Below, in pieces: positions 1 through 5,734 of a DNA stretch of 6,027 nt. The notes beneath the pieces were generated by a model. It was given only the letters and a program-made list of their open reading frames with translations, was not told where the DNA came from and did not search any database. A program made the position numbers and the translations under genes. Positions within the stretch are counted from its first letter, which is position 1. Each line of letters opens with the position of its first letter. Origin of the DNA: Myxococcales bacterium (lineage in GTDB: Bacteria; Myxococcota_A; Polyangia; Polyangiales; Houyiibacteriaceae); contig JAUXFZ010000170.1 of the NCBI GenBank assembly GCA_030622585.1, positions 1-6,027 on the forward strand, in the 5' to 3' direction.

Positions 1-791
1 TCGTCGTGGGGCTGGCGGGACCTCAAAGCATTCACGCGCGAGACACCGCAGAAGTGAGTGGCATCGAGATCATCCTCACGCTCGACATGTCGGGCTCGAT
101 GGCAGCCGCAGACATCCGGCCGACGCGCTTCAAAGCGACGAAGGCCGTCGTCCGCAACTTCATCCATCGCCGCCCGAACGACCGCATCGGTGCGGTGGTG
201 TTTGGTCGCGACGCGTACACCCTACTCCCTCTCACGACCGATCGAGAAGCCTTGCGGACGGCCCTTCGAGGTCTACAGCTCGATCAAATCGACGGGCGCG
301 GCACCGCGATCGGAAACGCGGTCGGTGTCAGCCTCAACCGCCTCAAGCGCTCCCGTGCCAAGAGCAAGGTGATGATTCTCCTGACCGACGGAGAGTCGAA
401 CGCAGGCAACGTGTCTCCGTCACAAGCCGCAGACCTCGCGAGCGCGATGGAGGTGAAGATTTACCCCATCTTGATGGGCGTCTCCGACACCGCGCCCGTT
501 CAACAGGGGACCGGCCTATTCGGCCGCGCGATCTTCGGCACCGCGAACTACCCCGTCAATCCGGAGCTGCTCGAACAGATGGCCGACAAGACGGGCGGTG
601 AGTTCTTCCTGGTGAGTGACCGTGCCGCTCTCGAAGAAAGCTTCCATCAGATCCTCGACGCGCTCGAGAAGACCGACATCGAGGACGCCGGGCGCATGTA
701 CACCGAGCTCTTTCCCGCGTTCGTCGGCCCCGCGTTGATCTTCTTGTTCATCGAACTGCTAGTCCTGTTGTGGCTGAGGAGGTGGCCGTGA
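1..791 (+). CDS. batA: BatA, von Willebrand factor A (VWA) membrane protein, 5'-partial
   Basis: Membrane-anchored VWA protein, first of two VWA subunits of the Bat envelope system. Codon phase starts at base 3, and the frame is open to the left edge. Roughly 70-80 N-terminal residues (usually two membrane helices) are probably missing, so the GTG at base 6 is internal, not the start. Counting from that GTG as residue 1, the GLAGPQ segment at 2-7 is the BatA/BatB-type motif just before the VWA fold. The MIDAS metal site is complete: DMSGS (D27, S29, S31), T100 in GRGTAIG and D128 in LLTDGES. The P-E-L-L ... TGGEFF segment near 186-201 closes the VWA fold. A membrane helix spans about 238-257 and ends in a basic LRRWP tail, which puts the VWA domain in the periplasm by the positive-inside rule. 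The stop overlaps the batB start by 4 bases. Family identity is clear; the BatA name rests on operon order. Confidence 0.93.
   Translation, partial: VVGLAGPQSIHARDTAEVSGIEIILTLDMSGSMAAADIRPTRFKATKAVVRNFIHRRPNDRIGAVVFGRDAYTLLPLTTDREALRTALRGLQLDQIDGRGTAIGNAVGVSLNRLKRSRAKSKVMILLTDGESNAGNVSPSQAADLASAMEVKIYPILMGVSDTAPVQQGTGLFGRAIFGTANYPVNPELLEQMADKTGGEFFLVSDRAALEESFHQILDALEKTDIEDAGRMYTELFPAFVGPALIFLFIELLVLLWLRRWP
776..782 (+). promoter_or_regulatory. Shine-Dalgarno site for batB
   Basis: GAGGAGG lies inside the last codons of batA, five bases before GTG 788. It decides between the possible batB starts: the in-frame GTG at 770 lies before it and the GTG at 782 overlaps it, so 788 is the start it serves. 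Confidence 0.75.
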
Positions 792-1846
792 GTTGGGCGA
801 ACCCTCAGGCACTTTGGCTCCTCGGCTTGGTCCCGGCGGCCGTCGGTGCGCTCTGGTGGAACGCCGCGCGACGGCGACGCGCGACGGCAATGTTCGGCAA
901 GAGCACCACCGTCGAGCCCTTGATCGTGGGCCAGGCGAAATGGTGGCGCGTCACGAGAGCGACGTTGATGGTCGTTGGAGCGGCACTCGTGATCGTGGCA
1001 TTCGCCGGACCACAGTACGGCAGCCGCACTCGCGTGCTCCGCAAGCGCGGCATCGACATCGTGATCGCGCTCGATTTTTCCAAGAGCATGCTCGCCCGGG
1101 ACGTCCACCCAAGTCGAATCAAGCGCGCCAAGGGCGAGCTCGAGCGCCTCCTGAGCGACCTAGACGGCGACCGCGTCGGTCTCGTGGCGTTCGCGGGAGA
1201 CGCCATGGCTTTCCCCATGACCGTCGACTATTCGGCGGTGCGTCTGTTTTTGCGCGACCTCGGCCCCATGGACATGCCCGTGGGTGGCACGGCAATCGGC
1301 AAAGCGCTGATCGCCTCCAAGCGACTCATCGAGAGCTCCAATGAAGGCCGCGGCGATGAAGACGGCGTCGAACGGCGCTCCAAGGTGGTGATCCTGCTGA
1401 CCGATGGCGAAGACCACGAAGGCGATCCGATCGTGGCGGCGCAAGAGTTGAAAGCAGCGGGAATCAAGGTCTACGCGGTGGGTATCGGCTCAGGAAGCGG
1501 AGAGCCTATTCCAAGCTACACTGCCGACGGCACGCTCACCGGCCACGTAAAAGATGCGGACGGCCGCTTAGTCATGACCTCGCTCAGCTCCGAGAACGAA
1601 GACACCCTCCAGGAGATCGCGTCGATCACGGGAGGGAGGTACGTCAGAGCCGAGGAAGGCACGGTCGGGATGACCGAGATTCGGTCCGAGCTAGCCAAGC
1701 TCCAGGCGTCGGAGAGAAAGGCGAGGCGTGTCACCGTACACGAAAACCGATTCGCTCTGGCGCTCCTACCGGGGTTTCTCTTGATCGTCCTCGAAGCGCT
1801 ACTGCCCGAGGCTTGGATCGTGCGCCGGCGACGGAGGGAAGTATGA
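788..1846 (+). CDS. batB: BatB, von Willebrand factor A (VWA) membrane protein
   Basis: Second VWA subunit, 352 residues, complete. The start is GTG 788, chosen because it forms a GTGA overlap with the batA stop and follows a strong GAGGAGG. Membrane helices lie at about 8-24 and 58-74, separated by a basic RRRR cytoplasmic loop. The AFAGPQ motif is at 71-76. The VWA domain spans about 88-300 with an intact MIDAS: DFSKS (D96, S98, S100), T168 in GGTAIG and D206 in LLTDGED. The following GIKVYAVGIGSG, DGRLVMTSL and TGGRYV segments (225-286) are the usual BatB ending of the fold. A third helix at about 322-340 is followed by RRRRR, so the VWA domain should face the periplasm. It is paralogous to BatA next door, with the same MIDAS layout but a longer, charged insert near 184-198. 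BatB here carries no TPR fusion; that function is the separate batC. Confidence 0.95.
   Translation: MSWANPQALWLLGLVPAAVGALWWNAARRRRATAMFGKSTTVEPLIVGQAKWWRVTRATLMVVGAALVIVAFAGPQYGSRTRVLRKRGIDIVIALDFSKSMLARDVHPSRIKRAKGELERLLSDLDGDRVGLVAFAGDAMAFPMTVDYSAVRLFLRDLGPMDMPVGGTAIGKALIASKRLIESSNEGRGDEDGVERRSKVVILLTDGEDHEGDPIVAAQELKAAGIKVYAVGIGSGSGEPIPSYTADGTLTGHVKDADGRLVMTSLSSENEDTLQEIASITGGRYVRAEEGTVGMTEIRSELAKLQASERKARRVTVHENRFALALLPGFLLIVLEALLPEAWIVRRRRREV
1833..1838 (+). promoter_or_regulatory. Shine-Dalgarno site for batC
   Basis: GGAGGG lies within the end of batB, four bases before ATG 1843. It supports ATG 1843 over the in-frame upstream TTG 1813 as the batC start. The ATG start also gives a protein that begins directly with a signal peptide. 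Confidence 0.65.
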
Positions 1847-2622
1847 AGCTCTTCGCAGGGTGCCTGTGCTGCGTGGCCGCCCTCATCCTACCGGCGAACG
1901 CGTCGGCGTGGAGCCCGCTTCGAGGGGAGAACTCCAACGCGAAGAAGGGCAACGCACTGATGGCCCAGGAGCAGTTCGGCGCAGCGCTCGAAGCCTACGA
2001 CGAAGCGGCACGAGAACTGCCCGAGGCACGCGCCGTCCAACTCAACCGCGGCCTCGCCCTCCTCGCACAGGACCTCGGCGAACAGGCGAAGGACGCGTTC
2101 CTCGCGGCGGCCGACCCCGCTGCCTCCCCGAACACGCGGGCGGACGCCTACTACGACCTCGGCGTCGCGTCCGCGCGACAAGGAGACGCGATCTCTCAAC
2201 AGGAGGACTACGAGCAAGCCTCCGCTCATTTCCGAGAGGCGGCGGACACCTTCAAGCGAGCTCTTCGTCTGAGGCCCGGCGATCGGAGCGCCGCGTGGAA
2301 CCTCGAGTACGCGATGAAGCGTATCCGAGAGGAAGAGCAGAAGCAGGAAGAGCAAGAACAAGAACAGGAGTCGGGGGACGAGGGCGAGAACGAGCCGGGG
2401 GACGAGGGCGAGAACGAGCCGGGGGACGAGGCGCAGGACCAGAAGCAGGAACAGAAGCAGGAACAGAACGAGAGTCAGCCGGAGGAGCAGCAACAGGAGC
2501 CGATTCCACGAGATGACGTCCAGCGCTTTCTCGACGCCCTAGAACAGAATGAAGAGAATCTGCCGCTGCAGCGCGCCCGTCGCCGGAACGCCGGACGGCC
2601 TCCACCGGAGAAGGATTGGTGA
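1843..2622 (+). CDS. batC: BatC, secreted TPR protein with acidic Glu/Gln-rich tail
   Basis: TPR subunit of the Bat set, 259 residues, predicted to be a soluble periplasmic scaffold. The ATG overlaps the batB stop (ATGA). Residues 1-22 are a signal peptide ending in A-S-A before W23. C7 with FAG before it resembles a lipobox, but it sits too close to the N-terminus to have a hydrophobic core, so signal peptidase I processing is favoured. TPR-like helices cover about 32-60, 64-95 and 101-146, with A-Y-D-E-A and RPGDRSAAWNLEYA as typical signatures. Residues 164-222 are low-complexity Glu/Gln/Asp, including two GDEGENEP octapeptides (178-193) and two QKQE units. The last part is a predicted helix (223-245), a basic RARRR stretch and the terminal PEKDW, matching my recollection of BatC-type proteins that end in DW. 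In many bacteria this module is fused to BatB; here it is separate. Confidence 0.9.
   Translation: MKLFAGCLCCVAALILPANASAWSPLRGENSNAKKGNALMAQEQFGAALEAYDEAARELPEARAVQLNRGLALLAQDLGEQAKDAFLAAADPAASPNTRADAYYDLGVASARQGDAISQQEDYEQASAHFREAADTFKRALRLRPGDRSAAWNLEYAMKRIREEEQKQEEQEQEQESGDEGENEPGDEGENEPGDEAQDQKQEQKQEQNESQPEEQQQEPIPRDDVQRFLDALEQNEENLPLQRARRRNAGRPPPEKDW
2372..2431 (+). repeat. 24-base in-frame tandem repeat, 2.5 copies, inside batC
   Basis: Two perfect copies of a 24-base unit (2372-2395 and 2396-2419) are followed by the first 12 bases of a third (2420-2431). The unit encodes the octapeptide GDEGENEP in the acidic tail of BatC. Because the unit is a multiple of three, copy-number change would lengthen or shorten the tail without breaking the frame. 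Two identical copies with no synonymous differences suggest a recent duplication. Confidence 0.9.
2440..2468 (+). repeat. 12-base in-frame tandem repeat inside batC
   Basis: The 12-base unit AGAAGCAGGAAC occurs twice in direct succession (2441-2452 and 2453-2464), with partial matches on either side. It encodes QKQE-type repeats in the low-complexity tail, directly after the 24-base repeat. Confidence 0.75.
2607..2614 (+). promoter_or_regulatory. Shine-Dalgarno site for batD
   Basis: GGAGAAGG at the end of batC lies 4-8 bases before GTG 2619, depending on which purine run pairs. It supports GTG 2619, which overlaps the batC stop as GTGA, over TTG 2616 three bases upstream. Confidence 0.5.
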
Positions 2623-4418
2623 CCCGACTCTTCACGCTAACGCTTCTCGCGATGCTCGCCCTGCCTTGGGGTGCAGCGGCGGCGGCCGAGCCGGAGGTGA
2701 CGGTGACCCTGCACGTGACGCCCGTCGAGATCGCGGTTGGCGACACGGCGCGACTGGAGGTCCGCGTACGAGCGCGTGGGGGGAGTATCCAAAACCTCGA
2801 GCTCGCCGACCTCAAGAAGTACCCGGAGCTCGAGATCATCTCGCACCAAACCGTCCGTCCAATCCAGTTCAGTTTTGGTTTCGGGTCTGGCGTCCAAAAG
2901 GAAAGCAGCCTCGCCCACGTCTTCGTCCTGCACGCCACCGCGGCGGGCACCTATGAGTTCGCTCCGGCAGTGGCCAAGGTCGACGGGAAGGTGTACCGCA
3001 GCACACCGCTGACTCTTGTGGTTCAACCGGGGGCGGGAGATCCGCAACCTGGGTCCGACCCGGCGGCCGTAGCCGGCGTTGCGACGGAGTCAGACCTGTC
3101 GGGCGCTCGCTACGACGAGCGAGCCTTCCTGCGGACGGTCGTCGACTCCGACGAGGTCTACATCGGACAACAAGTCAACGTCACGGTGTACCTGTACACG
3201 CGTCTTCGTCTCTCGCCGCAGTCGGTGATTCCGGGCAAGCCTTCAATGGACGGGTTCTGGGTGTACGACGACCCGATCACCAGCCTCCAGTCCCAGACCA
3301 TTCCCGTGATGGGCGCGCACTACCGCGCCTATGTGCTTCAACGTTCCGCAGCGTTCCCGCAACGCACGGGCGATCTCACCGTGGGCCCCCCGAAGGTCAC
3401 GTTCGACGTCGGTGGGGGGAGTCTTTTCGACGCGCCAGAGCGCGTTCAGCGTGTCGGAGTCCCGGTCGCCGTCAACGTCAAACCCCTGCCGCAACCCGGC
3501 CCGTCCAACGCCGTGGTGGGGCTGTACGCCATCAAGGCATGGCTCGACCGGACTACCGCCGACACGGGAGACGCGGTAACTCTACGAGTCGACGCAAGGG
3601 GACGAGGCAACGTGCAAGATCTTCGCATCCACTTGCCGCCCATCGTCGGCGTCCGGACGCTGCAACCTGCCATCCGGGATCAACAACACTTCCAAGACGG
3701 CAAGCTCTCGGGTACGCGCTCATGGGAGTGGATCTTGATCGCCGAAGCCCCGGGCGAGCACGTGGTGCCGCCGATCGAGTTGCACTTCTTCGATCCCGAC
3801 GCCGATGCGTACGGAACTGCGAGCACCACGGCGCTCACGTTCACTTCAGTCGGCGCCGCGAGACACTCGCAACCCACGATCGAACCGCGCGACGCCGAGC
3901 CGGCGCTTCCCCCTGCGACATTCGGCCCGATCCGCATGTACAGCGCTCTGAATCGAGGCGACATGCCCTTGCGTGAACGGGGTTGGTTCGCCTGGCTGCT
4001 GGCGTTCCCGCCGATGCTGCTGATCGTCGTCATGCTGGGCGCCCGCGTCGTGCGGCGGCGTGAAGAACGTAGCGCGACTGCCGGAGCCGTTCAGCGTCAG
4101 CTGGTCCGCCGCGCGGAGGATGCGCTACAGGCCAACGACCCGAGGTCGTTCTACGACCGTATCGTCGCGTCGATCACACACGCCCTCGACTCTCGGCTCG
4201 AAGAACCCGTCGGGGGGCTGTCCCACGCCGCGCTCCGCACCCGGCTCATTACCGAGGGCTTCGACGACGATTTGGCGCAACGGGTGATCAACGAGCTCGA
4301 GGGCGCCGACTTCGCGCGCTTCGCCGCGTCCGGCGTGAGCAAGGACGAGATGGAGCGATGTCGCCAACGGACTGCCGCGATCATCGAACGGATCCAGCGT
4401 TCGACGGGGGCAGCGTGA
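2619..4418 (+). CDS. batD: BatD family protein, single-pass membrane protein with large periplasmic region
   Basis: BatD subunit, 599 residues, close to the usual length for the family. GTG 2619 overlaps the batC stop; TTG 2616 is the only near alternative. Residues 1-23 form a signal peptide with an alanine-rich cleavage region before EPEVTV. The long ectodomain (about 24-455) is predicted beta-rich. It contains the typical BatD segments G-D-x-A-x-L-x-V near 41-50 and the VDSDEVYIGQQVNVTVYLYT block at 175-194, with a similar TADTGDAVTLRV repeat at 313-324. A membrane helix spans about 456-475, followed by basic RVVRRREER. The tail (476-599), rich in predicted helix, would be cytoplasmic. The ectodomain probably serves as a periplasmic binding platform for the VWA and TPR subunits, but this is inference, as no catalytic residues are apparent. 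The stop overlaps the batE start by 4 bases. Confidence 0.93.
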   Translation: MTRLFTLTLLAMLALPWGAAAAAEPEVTVTLHVTPVEIAVGDTARLEVRVRARGGSIQNLELADLKKYPELEIISHQTVRPIQFSFGFGSGVQKESSLAHVFVLHATAAGTYEFAPAVAKVDGKVYRSTPLTLVVQPGAGDPQPGSDPAAVAGVATESDLSGARYDERAFLRTVVDSDEVYIGQQVNVTVYLYTRLRLSPQSVIPGKPSMDGFWVYDDPITSLQSQTIPVMGAHYRAYVLQRSAAFPQRTGDLTVGPPKVTFDVGGGSLFDAPERVQRVGVPVAVNVKPLPQPGPSNAVVGLYAIKAWLDRTTADTGDAVTLRVDARGRGNVQDLRIHLPPIVGVRTLQPAIRDQQHFQDGKLSGTRSWEWILIAEAPGEHVVPPIELHFFDPDADAYGTASTTALTFTSVGAARHSQPTIEPRDAEPALPPATFGPIRMYSALNRGDMPLRERGWFAWLLAFPPMLLIVVMLGARVVRRREERSATAGAVQRQLVRRAEDALQANDPRSFYDRIVASITHALDSRLEEPVGGLSHAALRTRLITEGFDDDLAQRVINELEGADFARFAASGVSKDEMERCRQRTAAIIERIQRSTGAA

Positions 4419-5233
4419 TCCGCGCGTGGTGCGTCACCCTATTGCTCCTCGCCGCACCCGTCGGTGCTTCCGCGCAGCAGCCGGAGGACGCTTCCCGTGG
4501 TTCGTCTTCGTCGCTGACCGGAATCTTCGAAGCCGCGAACATCGCTGGCTCACGAGGCGACTACTCGGCGGCGATCTCCAACTACAGCAAGCTCACCGAA
4601 GCGGGTATCCACGACCCCGACGTCTACTTCAACTTGGCGACCTCGTTCGCGCAGTCCGGCGACTATCCGCGCGCCATCCTCAACTACGAGAGAGCGCTCA
4701 CGCTGCGCCCGCGCGACCGCAAAGCTTCGGAAAACCTCCGTGATGCCGAAAGGGCCCTAGAGGAGCAGCGAGCCGAAAACGAGGGCGAGGCGACGATCCA
4801 GCGGAGCCGCTCGATCAGCGACGCCGTCTATGGGGCTTTGTCAGAGGACGCGCTCGCCGTCGCCCTCCTGGTAGCGAACCTGCTGTTCTTCGTGGCGCTT
4901 GGGTGGGTCTCGGTCGGCCGCCGGCGGAGCGGCGGGCTCTACGCGCTGCTGGTCTCGTCGGCCGTCGTGCTTCTGTTCTGTGCCCTCGGACTCGGCGCCA
5001 AGGCGGGGGTGCTTCGAGACGGACCGCGCGCCGTCGCACTCGACGATCACGTCATCCTCCGCGAAGGACCCGACCCTCGGGCTCAGGTGCGGGGAGAAGC
5101 GCGGGGGGGCGACCGGGGAGAAATCGTCGACCGTGATCGGGATTTCGTGAAATTGCGCGTGGTTAACGGGCTCGAGGGCTGGACATTGGGCGCCGGAGTC
5201 GGACTGATCGACCTCGACCACCGTGTCCATTGA
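4415..5233 (+). CDS. batE: BatE, TPR protein with two membrane helices and SH3-like domain
   Basis: BatE subunit, 272 residues. GTG 4415 is chosen because it forms a GTGA overlap with the batD stop and gives a signal peptide at once (residues 1-20, ending A-S-A before QQ). The in-frame ATG 4358 would put 19 polar residues ahead of it. The Shine-Dalgarno match is weak (a GGGGG run at 4406-4410), so translation probably depends on coupling. TPR helices cover about 34-113, with YFNLATSFAQ, GDYPRAILNYERAL and RPRDRKASENL as signatures. A charged linker (114-132) leads to membrane helices at about 145-166 and 175-197, joined by a basic GRRRSGG loop that should be cytoplasmic. Residues about 203-262 look like a bacterial SH3 domain: VILREGPDP at 213-221, then VKLRVVNGLEGWT. 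TPR and SH3-like parts would thus both be periplasmic, flanking a membrane hairpin. This architecture is the known BatE arrangement. Confidence 0.9.
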   Translation: MIRAWCVTLLLLAAPVGASAQQPEDASRGSSSSLTGIFEAANIAGSRGDYSAAISNYSKLTEAGIHDPDVYFNLATSFAQSGDYPRAILNYERALTLRPRDRKASENLRDAERALEEQRAENEGEATIQRSRSISDAVYGALSEDALAVALLVANLLFFVALGWVSVGRRRSGGLYALLVSSAVVLLFCALGLGAKAGVLRDGPRAVALDDHVILREGPDPRAQVRGEARGGDRGEIVDRDRDFVKLRVVNGLEGWTLGAGVGLIDLDHRVH

Positions 5234-5258
5234 CAACGCAACTCAACAGAACGAGGAT
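5230..5258 (+). promoter_or_regulatory. Candidate sigma-70 promoter for the receiver gene
   Basis: TTGACA (5230-5235), a perfect -35 consensus, spans the batE stop codon. After a 17-base spacer, GAGGAT (5253-5258) is a poor -10 match that keeps the A at the second position and the AT at the end. Transcription would start near 5265, leaving a leader of about 30 bases that includes the AGGAG ribosome site. The -35 could be chance, since only the -10 position was fitted to it. Confidence 0.33.
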
Positions 5259-5279
5259 GCGACCCGAGCTGCTGAACCC

Positions 5280-5284
5280 AGGAG
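5280..5284 (+). promoter_or_regulatory. Shine-Dalgarno site for the receiver gene
   Basis: AGGAG lies ten bases before ATG 5295, a little far but usable. No such site precedes the alternative in-frame GTG 5223, which overlaps the end of batE. This favours ATG 5295 and a protein that begins just ahead of the receiver fold. Confidence 0.5.
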
Positions 5285-5294
5285 CAATGAAACG

Positions 5295-5687
5295 ATGACG
5301 ACCGACGCCGCAACGAAAATCCTGGTCGCGGACGATGACTTGGAGATATTGGCCCTGGTTGCGCGCCACTTGAGCTCGCTCCCTGCCGAGATCGTGGAAG
5401 CTTCGGACGGCGAGGAGGCGCTTCGCCTGGCCCGGCGCGAAAAACCCACCCTCGTCGTGCTCGACGTCATGATGCCCGGCATGAGCGGCTGGGAGGTATG
5501 CCGCGCGATCCGCGAAGATGACTCGCTCGGCGGTACGGGAGTCATCATGTTGACCGGCATCGGCGAGCGTCTCAACGAGATGACGTCACCACTGTACGGA
5601 GCCGACGGGTTCCTCGACAAGCCCTTCGAGCTGGACGATCTGACCGATAAGGTTCGAGAGGTCCTCGCCGACCGAGAGTCAGCCTGA
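5295..5687 (+). CDS. Single-domain response regulator (receiver domain only)
   Basis: Stand-alone receiver of 130 residues, expected to take a phosphoryl group from a histidine kinase not encoded here and to act by protein-protein contact, since no DNA-binding or enzymatic domain follows. All conserved residues are present: acidic pair D13/D14 in ILVADDD, phospho-acceptor D57 in LDVMMPGMSG, switch T87 in IMLTG, F106 at the aromatic switch position, and K109 in DKPF. The numbering of D57, T87 and K109 coincides with E. coli CheY. ATG 5295 is preferred; GTG 5223 would add 24 polar, disordered-looking residues and overlap batE by 11 bases. It lies 61 bases after batE and may be co-transcribed or use the candidate promoter at 5230-5258. 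A chemotaxis CheY is possible but nothing around it is chemotactic. Partner kinase and output are unknown. Confidence 0.93.
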   Translation: MTTDAATKILVADDDLEILALVARHLSSLPAEIVEASDGEEALRLARREKPTLVVLDVMMPGMSGWEVCRAIREDDSLGGTGVIMLTGIGERLNEMTSPLYGADGFLDKPFELDDLTDKVREVLADRESA

Positions 5688-5690
5688 TCT

Positions 5691-5720
5691 TTGGCCTCGT
5701 TGCCGCCCATACGGTATATG
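5691..5720 (+). promoter_or_regulatory. Weak candidate promoter for the PpiC-type gene
   Basis: TTGGCC (5691-5696) and TATATG (5715-5720) each match four of six sigma-70 consensus bases with an 18-base spacer. They lie in the only gap (47 bases) before the next gene. A start near 5727 would leave a leader under ten bases, and no clear Shine-Dalgarno is present, so the transcript could be nearly leaderless. Evidence is slight, and read-through from the receiver gene is equally possible. Confidence 0.22.
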
Positions 5721-5734
5721 CTAACCGGCTGACG

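Noticed and set aside
770..787. Earlier GTG starts for batB at 770 or 782.
   Set aside because: The GAGGAGG at 776-782 lies downstream of or overlaps these codons, and only GTG 788 gives both correct spacing and the 4-base overlap seen at the other operon junctions.
1843..1863. Lipobox at C7 of BatC.
   Set aside because: Only three residues separate it from the charged start and the -3 residue is Phe; the hydrophobic core and the A-S-A site lie after the cysteine, so ordinary signal-peptide cleavage fits better.
1888..2493. A 201-codon open frame on the minus strand across batC, rich in Leu, Val and Arg.
   Set aside because: It is the complement of the Glu/Gln-rich repeat region (GAG/CAG codons read backwards give Leu and Val), with no ribosome site and a much better supported gene on the + strand.
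1860..2516. A 218-codon + strand open frame in another phase of batC.
   Set aside because: Arg/Gly-dominated product without motifs; out-of-frame shadow of batC.
2252..2950. A 232-codon minus-strand open frame with Pro/Arg repeats.
   Set aside because: It spans the batC/batD junction antisense; its apparent repeats are the reverse reading of the 24-base repeat, and its composition resembles no protein family I know.
5657..5734. Intrinsic terminator after the receiver gene.
   Set aside because: Short partial inverted matches exist around 5681-5697, but there is no stable GC stem followed by a T-run.
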